DNA of 64,000 nucleotides. Origin: Phytopythium helicoides. Its lineage: Eukaryota > Oomycota > Peronosporomycetes > Pythiales > Pythiaceae. Under the pieces are notes generated by a model. The model saw only the letters and a program-made list of their open reading frames with translations. It ran no database searches and was not told the DNA's origin. The stretch covers positions 310,001-374,000 of the forward strand of contig JANFNE010000038.1 of NCBI GenBank assembly GCA_024867545.1. Direction: 5' to 3'. The first letter of the stretch is position 1; the number at the start of each line of letters is the position of its first letter. The position numbers were made by a program, and so were the translations under genes. Positions 36,816-47,896 of the stretch are shown here, piece after piece.

Positions 36816-39800
36816 ATGGACGTCGAGGCGCCGCCAGAGCCGCAGCAGGCGCCCGAGAGCGCGTGCGACTGCAGGGCGCCGCGCTGCACACGCCCCGAGT
36901 GCCAGAAGTGCTCGAGCTGCGGCTGCGACCACGCGAGTGGCGAGGGGGACACGACGCCGCGCAAACGCGGGCGGCCGCCTGGATCGGGGAAGCGCAAGGC
37001 GCAGCGGCCGATGGAGACGGCGACGCCAGGTGCCGCGATGCGCCAGCGGTCAGTGGAGGCGACGGTCGACCGAGAAGAAGCGGAAATCGGGGAGGACGGA
37101 GAGGTTGCCGGCGCTGGGGACGATGACGGGGAGGTGCCGTCGGTGCTGGAGCTGATGCGCGTCCTCGGCTTCGGCGCCGACAAGATTGACTACGTGAGGA
37201 AGAACATGGGCTCGGCAGCGTTGCGCCAGGACCCCAAGTTCTGGGAACTGCAGCACGGCGACTGCACGGCGCTGGAGCAGCGCGCGCGCTCGGTCATCGC
37301 GAGCTTGTACATGGACATCCTCGGCCGCGTTGGCGACAGCTTGTGCGGCCCTGACGCGGCGCTGGGCTCTATTGACTTTCTAAGGCAAAAGTTTGGAACT
37401 AGTCCCCAAAAAAGCGTCAGGAGCGAGACGAGCTCCACCTGCATGCAGCACATCGAGCCGCTCGTGAACTGCGTACGTGGCAACCAAGAAGAGCTCGCTC
37501 GAGCGGCGAGTGATTCGCGCTTTACTGTCCGAGGCGTTCAAACTCAGAGATCTTGAGGGGGCACACGAGAAATTCCCCCAGTTCAACTTGAGCAAGTCTA
37601 GTTACCGGAATGGAAAGATGGAGTTCACAATCCTATGCGAAGATGGCGCGCTGGTCGAAGAAAAATCGTCACGCACCAAGTTTGACAAGGCTGTAGCAGA
37701 CAAGGCCATTCAGTTCATCCTGAACCCCAACAATGTGTCGTTTTTGTCGTATGACGGTCGACGCACCAAGCTCGATGGTGCTATCATCAAAGTGCCGTCT
37801 ATTCGTCGCAACAAACCAGTCTTCGTCATGTACAAAGAGTACAGGCAGGCCCAAGGCGAAGGTGAAGGCTACTCTTTCGTCACGAACATTCTATCGCATG
37901 TGCAATGTTCTTGCTCGCGGTCCTGAGGCTTTTCGCGGAGCAGCTGATTCGGTCACTCGTCAGCTGGTGGATGACAGTGTTGACCGTATTAACAAGATTG
38001 TCCACGACAATCTGCCTGCCTGAACGAGATGCACTAGAGAGGAAGCTGCTCTTGTCAAGGATTGGCTCAAGTATGCCTGTTTCACTGGCGATCCGTTGAT
38101 GATGGGCTGTCCACGCCATGATCCGTCGTTCGGACTTACGCGATCGAAATCTCCCTCCGGGCGGCGTATTTCTTGTGCTCCATGTCTAATGATGCATGCG
38201 CTGTTCAACTACATTACTGCGCGGTTGGGGGAGGTTGTTGTCCCGGCAACCCTGACAGTTTTGCGCGATTGCATCGACAAGCTTGAGGTGTATATGGGTC
38301 ATCAGTTGCGCATTGTGAAGCAACAGGCAGTCATTGACGATATTGCGGATCAGATGAAAGTGCGCTGCGTATCAAACAGTTTTAGCACTGAAGCACTCGT
38401 CGTGATCGACTTCAAGGGCAAGGTTGCTCCTCTTTTCTCGCGGGAAGATGAGTCGACAAACGGCGGGGATACACCTTTCATCAGCTGGCATATCACCATG
38501 GTGCGCTTCTGGTCCGTTGATGAGAGCGATCGATCGAATTCGATCGAAACAAAAGTGTACTTCGATCACGTTTCCCAGCATCGGGAGGACAAAATGACGA
38601 TTGTGGCGCTTGTTGAATCAGTCTTGGTGTCAATTCGACGAGACCTACCTCATATTTCAAGTATCGTCTTACAATGTGACAATGCAAGTTGCTACCAGAA
38701 CGCTGTACTGCCGGCTATTTTGCCGTTGCTTGGCGCTGCAAACGGACTTAATGTGTCACGGCTTATCCACACAGAGGCCCAAGAATGGAGCATCAGATCT
38801 GGACACGCACATTGCTCGCGCGTTACAGCGAGTTTCGATGTGGGCTGAGCGTGGCAATAACTGCGCGAGCGCTGCACAACTTGTTGAGGCCTTGGCAGCG
38901 GATGATGGTATTACCAACAGTGTTGCGCAGCTCGTGGAGTACGAGAGCGAAGCACTCAGTCAGATGAGCGTGAATGTTGAGGCATTGGAGCGATCGTTTG
39001 CTGATGTAGTTGGAAGTGTGAATGACATTCTCTATGAGTTTCCAGCTCAAGCTCATCAGCTGACTGAATTAAAGTCCAGCCCAAGCTTCCGACTTCGAGC
39101 TTTTGCGTATTCAGGCATAGACGCTCCAGTCACCGTTGAGGTAAATCCTGTGGAGGGGTCGTGTATTGTGGTGGATAGCAACAACCAAGCTCCTTCAACT
39201 CGAATTGGTAGCGATTTTGGTGATGCCGGGGACGAAAGAGATGCTAATGAAGATGACTCCGACGGCGAGACGGACGAAGCCATTAATAATGACACTGTTG
39301 ACGATCTTGAGCTTGAGGTGGAAGACGAGGGTGAGACGAGCCGAGAGATTGTGCTTCCTGCTACCAATACAGCGCAGATCTCGCGAGCAAAGGTGATTAC
39401 GATTGCCCAGATTCGAATGCGGCAGCACTCTTGGAGAGCTATGGCCACTTCCACGACCTTCCTCCCTGTTTCAGGGCCTGCTCCAATCGAGCCACAGACT
39501 GAGGAGAAGGATATCGTCGCGTACACCAAGCGGTTTTTCCAAACTTTCAACGACTCACAGCATCAAGTCGGTGTAGTTGCAGCCATCAGCTTGACCGACC
39601 AAATGTTACGTCTGTGCGAGGGTATGAGTTTCCCTTCGCTTGACACGCGGATTCTCTCTGCAGGCTGGGCGTGCAGACCGCCACGCTCGACACTCTATGG
39701 CACCGATTACGTCACTGCATTTGCAGCCGACATAGATGAGTTACACAAACTCAGGCCCACGAAGATACTTGAAACACTCCAGCTTAAGTACCCGGGTCGG

Positions 39801-40157
39801 TACGATTTACCAAGTCTCGATGATATCAAGGCGATGCTAAAGCGACAAACGAACGCTGGATTCACGCTCGCTCTTCCCGTCCAAGCCTGGTCGCAAGCCC
39901 AACAAGTCTTACTTGAATTCGAGTCCTGAAAATCTCGGAAACGGAGCAGAGCATACGACATCTAAGCGGCAGCGCTTGGACACGGTGTTCGCGAGTTATC
40001 TAGAAGGATTGGTGATAGAAAAGCCAACAGTCAAGCCCAACGACGCGCTGCAGGCTTTCGCGCGAGATTTCCTGGCTCCGAAGCTGAAGCACCCGACGAT
40101 CGTGTCAAGGCGAAGGTATCAAATCTCAAGTCCAAGGACAAACGCCTGAATGGATAA
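36816..40157 (+). CDS. Large Cys-rich / AT-hook / DDE-like protein, possibly transposase-derived, badly broken
   Basis: Successive frames form one protein of about 1,100 residues. The N-terminus has a cysteine cluster (CDCRAPRC, CQKCSSCGCDH) and an AT-hook-like KRGRPPGSGKRK. The central part has SSYRNGKMEFTIL, DWLKYACFTGDP and GCPRHDPSFGL. A block resembling a DDE nuclease follows: ALVVIDFKGK, KMTIVALVESVL, IVLQCDNASCYQN and a HTEA..G..DLDTHIARA segment, offering candidate D, D and E/D residues. The tail is acidic, then basic (HTTSKRQRLD, KSKDKRLNG). Breaks lie near 37500 (+1), 37895 (+1), 38790 (+1), 39925 (+1) and 40105 (-1). An in-frame TGA at 38021 may instead be a pair of indels. I saw no terminal inverted repeats. 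A domesticated or decaying mobile-element gene is my inference. Confidence 0.5.
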
Positions 40158-40257
40158 TTGTCGCTCTATTTTTTTTATTTGCTGAGCATCACATCAATCA
40201 ACAACGTGCCTGGCATCTATTTGTCTGTTTTGGTATCGCTTCAACCCGCAACGACGA

Positions 40258-43200
40258 CTAATAGTACGTGTTGTTCTCGATCCAGCCGACCGAGCGCTTG
40301 ATTCGGCCCGTGCGCTGATCCACGTAGGTGCGTGAAGTCTTGCGGAGCATGAACTTGCGCATCTCGTCGTAGCCAAAGATGAGCAGCGAGAAAGGCATGG
40401 CGCAGAACCAGTGGGTGAGACGGATCGACTCAGTCTTGAACACGTCCTGCAGGAACCCAAGGTAGCAGAACGCGATGCCGATGATCGTCTCGAAGACCAT
40501 ACCCATGTTGAGCACGCTGTTCTCCATACCCTGATCCGTGATCGACAGCAAGCGCGTTCGGCACACCAGGATGTTAGCCCACTGAGAGATAATGATCGCG
40601 ACGAAGTACGCTGTCTGCGTCACCGCCAGTGCGCGCTCCTGCATCATACGAGACATGATGTTGACTCTAGTAGTGGAGCCATCGACACGTGTGAAACCCG
40701 CACGGTAGTCGAACAAGCACTCGTCACCGGAGCAGACCGGCTTGCCATCCTCAGAGATCATGTCGAACAGATAAGCCTCCTTGTACACGTCTCCCGAAAG
40801 AGAGAATGTCGTGCTGGACTTGTTGCCGCTCGCGTCCACAAGGTTGACCGTCGCGCCTTCGAACTGCGTCTTGGCGGTACTCGGAGCACTCACTGAGCCA
40901 CCAGTGTTTGACGCGCTCGTAATACCAAACACACCGATCGGCTGGTACGACATGAAGATGTCACTCACGAGCTTCGGGTCGAAACCTGTGGCGTCGGAGT
41001 CGCTGACGTCCCAGTTCAGCCAGTGCTTGTTGAAAAAATGCGATCGGCGCGCACGCATCGGCAGGTACGGGCGGTAGCCATCATTCCAGGCCGCTTGCAT
41101 GGCTTGGTAAGTCACAACATCTTGTCCAGCGGTGTAGCTGTGGTACGAGCTAATGTCCTCGCGGCTGTAGCCGCTCGGCTTCGAGTTTGAGCCCTTGAAG
41201 TTGAACAGCGGGAACTGGCAATCCTCGACCTTGCCATCGTCTGCGGGTCGCCAGAAGACACGAGCGTCGTACAGCGAGCCGCCAGCAGGAAAAGTGGCGT
41301 TGTACTCGTCCTCACAGACCGGCTCCTCCGAAAGACCCAAGGACGTCCACACGCCTTCGCTGTTCTTGTGACGACCGCCAGGCGTGCAGAACTCACCGCC
41401 ACTGGTCTTGCACCACAGCACCTGCGTACCGAAGCGAGTGTCCATGCCGAGTCCCGGGAGCAGCGAGGGAGAGTAGCCGTAGTCGTTCATGACAGCCAAG
41501 TACGTGAACATTCCTGCTGCAGCCTCGATGATACCAATCTGGAGGTACGAGAATGAGATGAGCTTCTTAGTCACTAGGCGATCGACAGCGGCGTTACGAG
41601 GAGCGCGCGCCATGATATCGCTCTCGGCCGTCTCGTACGCCATCGAAATCGCAGGCACCATATCGGTACCGAGACAGATCGCAAGCATGAGCACCGTCGT
41701 AAGCGGCAACGGGATGCGCAGGATGATGTTGAGCAGGAAAGGCACGAGTTCAGGGATGTTGGCAGCAAGCGCGTACGCGATCGACTTCTTTAGGTTGTCA
41801 AAGATGATGCGGCCTTCCTCGACTCCACTCACAATGGAAGCGAAGTTGTCGTCCAGCAGAATCATATCGGCGGCCTTCCTTTGACACCTCCGAGCCCATG
41901 ATGCCCATTGCAACACCAATGTCAGCCTTCTTCAGAGCAGGAGAGTCGTTGACACCATCTCCGGTCACGGCAACAATCTCCTTGCGACGCTGGCAGTTTT
42001 CGACGATGATCAACTTTTGCTGCGGCGATGTACGAGCGAACACAATCTGGGAGTGGTCCAGAATGCGATCCCATTCCTCAACAGGGGTATCCACACTGAT
42101 CTCCCATCCCGGAACAACAATCGCAGGCGCCGTCGATGGATCCTCCCAACCGATGTCACCCTTTTCCAGGTTACGGCTAGCGTTGCCCTCTTCAATGTCA
42201 TCTTTCGTTGGTCCCCAGAGAATGCCGACCTTGTGTGCAATAGCCTTTGCCGTAACTGGGTGGTCACCAGTGACCATGATCACGCGGATGCCAGCAGTCT
42301 TGCACTTCTCGACGGCAAGCGGCACTTCGGGACGTGGCGGGTCGATAAGAGCCATCAGTCCAAGGAAGCACAAGCGCTCCTCTGCGTTCGGGTGTGGCGT
42401 CGGAATGCGGTCGTAGTCAACGTCGGTCTCGCCAAGCGGGAAGTTCGGGTTGTCCGTGTTGAACTTGTAGTCGTGCGGGTACTTTTGCGGGTCGAGCACC
42501 TTCTCGGCGAATCCAAGCACACGCATGCCGCGCTTCGAGAGCTGCAGCTGCAAATGCTCAATCTCAGCGAGGCGAGCCGGCGTCAAATCCTCCTCGACTC
42601 CGTTGATCAGCACGGAGCCGCAGCGAGAGATGATACGCTCGGGAGCACCCTTCATCACGAGCAGAAGAGGCTTCTTGTCATTGTTCTCCTGCTTGTGGAT
42701 CGAGACTTGGTATTTGTTCTTTGAGTTGAACGGAATCTCCTTGATCTTCTTGTTGTCATTTCGGTATTCGATGATATCGCGCTTGTCCTGGCAGAACTTG
42801 ATCATCGCCGACTCGGAGGCGTCTCCGATCGTCTCCCAGTTGATCTTGTCTCCAGTCCGGAGCGGCAGCGGCGCACCTCGGTTCACTGTCGTCGAGGCCC
42901 CAGTGCCAGAAACGACCTTCTCGTACTTGGAGTCTTCGTCGAACACGGCATTGTTGCAGAGCGTGGCGCAGCGCTGCAGGTGCTGGAACGAGACATCGTC
43001 CACCGAGTAATTGCCGACGGGCGTGATGGAGCACTCGGCGTCCCAAATCGCATTGCTGTAAACGATGTTGGCGACCGTCATGACGTTTTGCGTAAGCGTT
43101 CCTGTCTTGTCCGAGCAGATGCACGTCGTGCTGCCCAGTGTCTCAACACCCTGCAGGTTCTTGACGAGCATGTGCTTGCCGGCCATGCGTGTGGCAGCCA

Positions 43201-44342
43201 GACTCAGGCAGACCGTGACCGTCGCAAGCAGACCCTCGGGCACATTCGCGACGATGACACCGATCATGAACACCAGGTTCGAGATGAGAGGCGTGCCGAT
43301 CGCGAACCCGACCACGAGGAAGAAGATGCCGATCACCACGGCCACGAGCGCAATGATGCGCACGAAGTGGTCGATCTCGCGGCCGATCGGCGTCTGCTCG
43401 ACGCCCGTCGAGGTCGCGAGGCGAGCAATGCGGCCCATGACGGTGCGGTCGCCGATGTTAACGACGAGGCCTCTGCCGTTGCCCTGGGGGATGAACGTGC
43501 CGAAGAAGCAGAGGTTCTTCGTCTCGAGAGGGTTCTCATCCGTGCAGTCCGGGATACGCTTGAGCGGCTCAGGGCTCGCCCGTCAGCGACGAGTTGTCCA
43601 CCGTCATGTCGTCCGAGCACTCGATGAGGCGAATGTCCGCCGGCACCTTGTCTCCGCCCTTGAGGACGACAAGGTCGCCGCGCACAAGTAGCGAGGCGTC
43701 GATCTTTTGCGCCTTACCCTCACGAATGACCGTGATCATGGTGGGCATCATGTTCTTAAACGACTCCATGAGGTTGTTGGACTGGTAGTTCTGGTAGTAC
43801 GAGAAGGAGCCCGTGATGAGCACGACGAGCGCGAGGATGACGCCCAAGTACAGGTTGTCTGCCGAGTACTGGATGGCGTAGCTGACGAAGCACATGATGG
43901 AGCCTGCCCAGAGCAGCAGGCAGAAGAAGCTCGTGAGCTCCCGCCAGTACTTGAGCCACTCGGGGTCCTTTTGGGGCGGCGTGAGCTGGTTGAGCCCCTC
44001 GGCCTCCCGCCTCATGTCGACGTTCTCGGGGTGCATGCCGAGCTGCGTGTCCGTCATGAGCTCGGCCGCGAGCTCAGCCACGCTCATCTTGTGCTCCGTC
44101 ATGACGAGCTCCCGCTTGGCGTCGTCCTCTGACGGCACCGGCGTCTCGGCCGTCGCGGCCTTGGGGGCCGCAGCCTTAGCACGACGCCGCTGCTTGCGGC
44201 TCTCGATCCGCTGGCGCATCTCCTCGGTGGCCGCCACGATCTCGGCCGACGAGCGTACCGACGAGCGCCGCGGGGGGAACGGCGGCTCCGCGTCCTCCAT
44301 GCGCGCGTAGGCCTGGCGCGGCGTGGCGGGCGTGTCCGCCAT
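40258..44342 (-). CDS. Na+/K+-ATPase-type P-type ATPase (P2C), two frame breaks
   Basis: A plasma-membrane cation pump of about 1,360 residues after correction, no introns. It has DNSSLTGE (A-domain), [13 protein letters not shown] (M4), the phosphorylation site [11 protein letters not shown] (Asp near residue 410), VMKGAPERI (ATP site), [28 protein letters not shown] and [19 protein letters not shown] (M5 hinge). These patterns are those of the Na,K/H,K-ATPase alpha subunit. The C-terminus ends NNTYY, like the YY end of animal alpha subunits. The M7-M8 extracellular loop is about 285 residues, far longer than in animals. Breaks: +1 near 43570-43575 (TGEP/EPLKR) and +1 near 41873-41880 (VSKE/AADMILL). 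Whether it carries Na+/K+ or Na+ only cannot be decided here. Confidence 0.92.
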
Positions 44343-45256
44343 GTTTCTCGGCTGGAGCTTGGGCTGGAGCTTGAACTGGAGGCTGGGGGCTGGAGCTTGA
44401 GACTTGGAGAATGGCGAGAAAGGCGCGGCAGCCAGTGGATGCGAGTGTGCATGCAGGGGTGGTGCGTAGGTGCATTGAGTGCGGTGCCACTCTTGAAGTT
44501 GGCATCCGGACGGCGTATAGTGGACAGATGATTGAGCTCCTGCACCGACTCTGCTTGTATACGAGACGTATTTGTATTGCGGGCGCTATCGAGATCACGG
44601 GACGCAAAAGACGAAGCAATCAACCAGGTGGTCATCGACGCGATCAGCTGCGTTGTTGGGGGGAGTTGGGAGGGTGAGAGGGAAGCTATTGGACATGGTT
44701 GGCGAGGTCGTTGCTTACCTGGTGCTGAGGCTGGGCCTGTCGGTGCGTGTCTTCTGAAGAGATTGGCTCCGATGAATCGAGTTGGATGTGGATGTGGTCG
44801 AGCAGGGGATCGACTAATGGTAGAAGCGCAGCGACAATTACTTGAGGATCTCGCGCATAGAGTCTGCAAGCTGCTCGTGCGGGTCGACGAGTGGTGCTGG
44901 TGCTATTGGTGCCAGAGGTCCAATGTATACTATACATATTCCGGATGACTCGTCTCACTGTACCCATTCGTGAGAACATCCATCGAATCTGCCACAACAG
45001 GAATATTTTAGTCGTTATTGTGTGTACAATATACTCCTTTTGTGGCGATATTCTCGCGGGTAATACACACATGGTGGCCAAACCCACCGAATCCAGCGAT
45101 GCGATGCGCATTGCCAATCATCGTGTCGCTGCGTCGTCGTTCACAATGTATCCACTACCACATGTACATATGTGCACATCCATGGTGCCACTCGCTCGTT
45201 CCGTGCGTGCACTGCCAAGTCACGCACGCTGCATGGCCACGCAGTCCCGGATTGGA
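44343..45256. other. Spacer between the ATPase and TKL kinase genes, with a 5' repeat
   Basis: About 900 bases. On the ATPase side, 44349-44410 holds four imperfect copies of GGCTGGAGCTTG, which on the transcribed strand read as a pyrimidine-rich CAAGCTCCAGCC repeat in the probable 5' leader. CGCCATTCTCC at about 44407-44417 (minus) resembles an initiator. No gene supported in the rest. Confidence 0.5.
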
Positions 45257-47896
45257 TCACGCCGACGGCGATGGCGTGGGCAACAGGTCGAACTCCTCGA
45301 GGTCGCTCGCGTCCAGATCGGCGCCCATAGGGTCGTAGCTCGCGAGCAGCAGTCGCGTCTGCAGCTGCTGCTGTTTGTTGTGGCGCTCCGAGCCCACGAG
45401 TCTCCGCTTGCCACGCAGCCGCCGACGCATTGCCGCCTTGGGGATTGCCAGCCGCTGCCCAAGCTTGCGGCACAGACAGATCCCGTTGTCGGCGAGCAGC
45501 GTGGCCGAGTGCGAGTCGCTGCTGTTTGTGTGGAACCGCGACGACAGCGCACGACCGACCGTCGTGCCGCTCGTGTGGTGCGAGACGTGACGAGACCGCC
45601 GCGGTGACGTGGCGGGTTCTGGGATTGGCTTCGCCATGGGCAGGCACAGGTCAATGTGCTCGTCGTCGAAAAAGTAGACGGCGGGCGAGTTCTCGAACGG
45701 CCGAGAGTGCTTCTGGTGGTGCAAAAGCCCCGCGTCCATGAGTGCATTCCCCACGCGCACGGCTTCACCAACTGATCGCACATAGTTGAGTCGCTGCATC
45801 TGTGCCACAGCTTGCTCGCCAGACAGACTGTGCTCGATGCCTGACGGGTTCTCCTTGCTCACGACGGTCAAGTTCTCGAGCTCACCCATCATGTCGACCG
45901 CCAAACCCGCGCACACTTCTTCCTGGATGGTCTCAAGGATGCTCACGACGACCTGAGATGTCGGCCGCAGCCTTGCGTTCTCCTGCCACGTGCTTTCCAT
46001 AAGCGCTCGCAGAGCTGGGTGGATATCAGCCTCAAGCTGCGGGCGATGGCCGCTCGTGACGAGCTCAAACACGCGAAAGTGGTTCCCGTTCGCCACAGGG
46101 TACTTGTCCTGCCCTGGGTGCAGGATGTCCCACATCGTCATGCCGAGCGAGTACACGTCAGCGGCTTCCCCGTACGTTGCCATCCCTGCTCGTCCATTGA
46201 TTACTTCAGGGGCCATGTAGTCAACGGTCCCCTTAATGCTCATCTTCGGACCGAGATCGGCCACCACGACTTGGATGTCACCAAAATCACCATCCTTGAA
46301 GTCGCTCAAATTGCTCTGATGCCGCGTGAGCTTGGCATCACTTGTTGTGTGTTTCAGCCCGATCCCGTTGCCAGCAACTTGAGTTCGCGGGAGCGGTCGA
46401 GACTCACCAAAATCTGTCAACTTGACCGTACCCTCAACATCCACGAGGAAGTTGGATGGCTTGATGTCTCGGTGGAGGAATGCCGGGCGGAAGCTGTGCA
46501 TATATTCGATCGACCGAGCTGCGTCGAGCATGTATGCGATGTTGATGAGCATCTGCTGGCGATTGTCCGCTAGTTCGTGCGTGCTGTTGCGCCGAGCGAT
46601 GGCGCACATGACATCATCGAGACTTCCTTGGCACAGCTCGGACACGAGGCAGATCGTTGGTGGGCAGATGCACATACCGTAGAACTGGACAATGTTTGGG
46701 TGGTGAAGCGCGCCGCACAACGCGGTCTCTTGCGAGAAACCCGCAATGATGTCGTCCGTGAACTCCATCGGTGTGTACACCTTCACAGCGACAGGCGTAG
46801 CTGATCGCAGCAAACCATTGAACACTACCGCGCTGGCTCCTGTTCCGATGCGAGACTTGAGCTCAAGGTATGCAAAGTCAATGATGAACTTGCGGTGCAT
46901 CTCGATCAGCACATGCAGTCCTCGAGACGAGACGCGTTCTGGCAGTCTCTGATTTTGCTGAAAGAGTCGCTGCAGCTCGACGGCGCGATGACCCATTCCT
47001 CTCCAGTGCTGCGTATCAGCTCTTAGCACGCGCCAGATGACGAGTGGGCACATCGATCCCCACAGGAGGTTGCAGTAGGTCAAGACAAAGCCCGTCTCGA
47101 GCTTGTCTTGGTGGAAGAAGTCATTGTACGCGAACAAAAACGCGTAGTAGACGTACGCGAACAGACAGAACTCTCGCAGCGTGCGCTTGCTGGCTCGTAG
47201 TGGAGGACGCACGAAGATGTACGTATAGAGCAGCAAAAGAGGCGCACGAACGGCCGTAATGACCGGGTAGAACTCCGAATTAGGTCGGTATGTGCTCATG
47301 AACCATGCCACCGGGATCGAATATGTCGCGAGCAAGAGGGTCACAAACAGCGATCTCCGCAGGGCTGGTCCAGAGACGCTCTTTTGCAGCATGAAGACTG
47401 CGACGCTCAGGAAGACGAATTGTCGGCCAGAGTAGAATACCTCGGTCGCGAGCTTGGAGATCTGGTACGTGTACAACTTGACGGACAGTGCAATGCAGAA
47501 AAAGCCCGTGTAGATGCCGGTAGCCGTCGCGAGAACCAAGAGAAGTGGCTCGAAAGCGGGGAGAATGATCTTGCATGCAGCTGATGCATCACCCCGCAAT
47601 GCCGAACTCCGGTTCATGCGCAGGTACAATACGAGCACCACGCAAAGCGAGAACATGATGCCATATCCCGCGAGCAGGAAAAGCTGGAGCGTGTGGAATC
47701 TAGATAGCAGGAATGCGAGCATTGCCTGCATCGCCTGTGCCTCGGCCGGGCTTGGCGTTGCCTCGACTGGCGGTTCGGTCGCCACGGTCTCATTGAGGTA
47801 CGATGATGAAGTAGAAGAAGAAGAAAGCGAAGATGAATCCATGGCCGAGTTGAGCTCGTCGCGAGAAGGCCGGCCCAGCCCTGACAACGGAGGCAA
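45257..47896 (-). CDS. Multi-TM TKL-type protein kinase with C-terminal DEP-like domain
   Basis: Intact, 879 residues, single exon. After a Ser-rich N-terminus, hydrophobic helices occur at about 64-93, 110-140, 158-172, 182-200, 213-230, 242-260 and 268-290, a seven-pass arrangement like a receptor. The kinase domain spans about 345-660: GTGASAVVF (Gly loop), VAVKVY (Lys), LHRDIKPSNF (catalytic loop, Lys as in Ser/Thr kinases), DFGESR and YMAPE. The activation segment carries an unusual ~55-residue Ser/Gly-rich insert between DFG and APE (about 500-555). Residues 685-745 (GEQAVAQMQRLNYVRSVGEAV, LMDAGLLHH, YFFDDE) look like a DEP domain. It resembles the GPCR-TKL fusions known from oomycetes and Dictyostelium. 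The first ATG is used; MDSSSLSS (47839) is an alternative. Confidence 0.88.
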   Translation of the reverse strand: MPPLSGLGRPSRDELNSAMDSSSLSSSSTSSSYLNETVATEPPVEATPSPAEAQAMQAMLAFLLSRFHTLQLFLLAGYGIMFSLCVVLVLYLRMNRSSALRGDASAACKIILPAFEPLLLVLATATGIYTGFFCIALSVKLYTYQISKLATEVFYSGRQFVFLSVAVFMLQKSVSGPALRRSLFVTLLLATYSIPVAWFMSTYRPNSEFYPVITAVRAPLLLLYTYIFVRPPLRASKRTLREFCLFAYVYYAFLFAYNDFFHQDKLETGFVLTYCNLLWGSMCPLVIWRVLRADTQHWRGMGHRAVELQRLFQQNQRLPERVSSRGLHVLIEMHRKFIIDFAYLELKSRIGTGASAVVFNGLLRSATPVAVKVYTPMEFTDDIIAGFSQETALCGALHHPNIVQFYGMCICPPTICLVSELCQGSLDDVMCAIARRNSTHELADNRQQMLINIAYMLDAARSIEYMHSFRPAFLHRDIKPSNFLVDVEGTVKLTDFGESRPLPRTQVAGNGIGLKHTTSDAKLTRHQSNLSDFKDGDFGDIQVVVADLGPKMSIKGTVDYMAPEVINGRAGMATYGEAADVYSLGMTMWDILHPGQDKYPVANGNHFRVFELVTSGHRPQLEADIHPALRALMESTWQENARLRPTSQVVVSILETIQEEVCAGLAVDMMGELENLTVVSKENPSGIEHSLSGEQAVAQMQRLNYVRSVGEAVRVGNALMDAGLLHHQKHSRPFENSPAVYFFDDEHIDLCLPMAKPIPEPATSPRRSRHVSHHTSGTTVGRALSSRFHTNSSDSHSATLLADNGICLCRKLGQRLAIPKAAMRRRLRGKRRLVGSERHNKQQQLQTRLLLASYDPMGADLDASDLEEFDLLPTPSPSA

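Noticed and set aside
38021..38023. In-frame TGA taken as the end of a separate small gene (37733-38023)
   Set aside because: The same frame resumes at once with DWLKYACFTGDP and GCPRHDPSFGL, so it is more likely an interruption, or two indels, within one gene.
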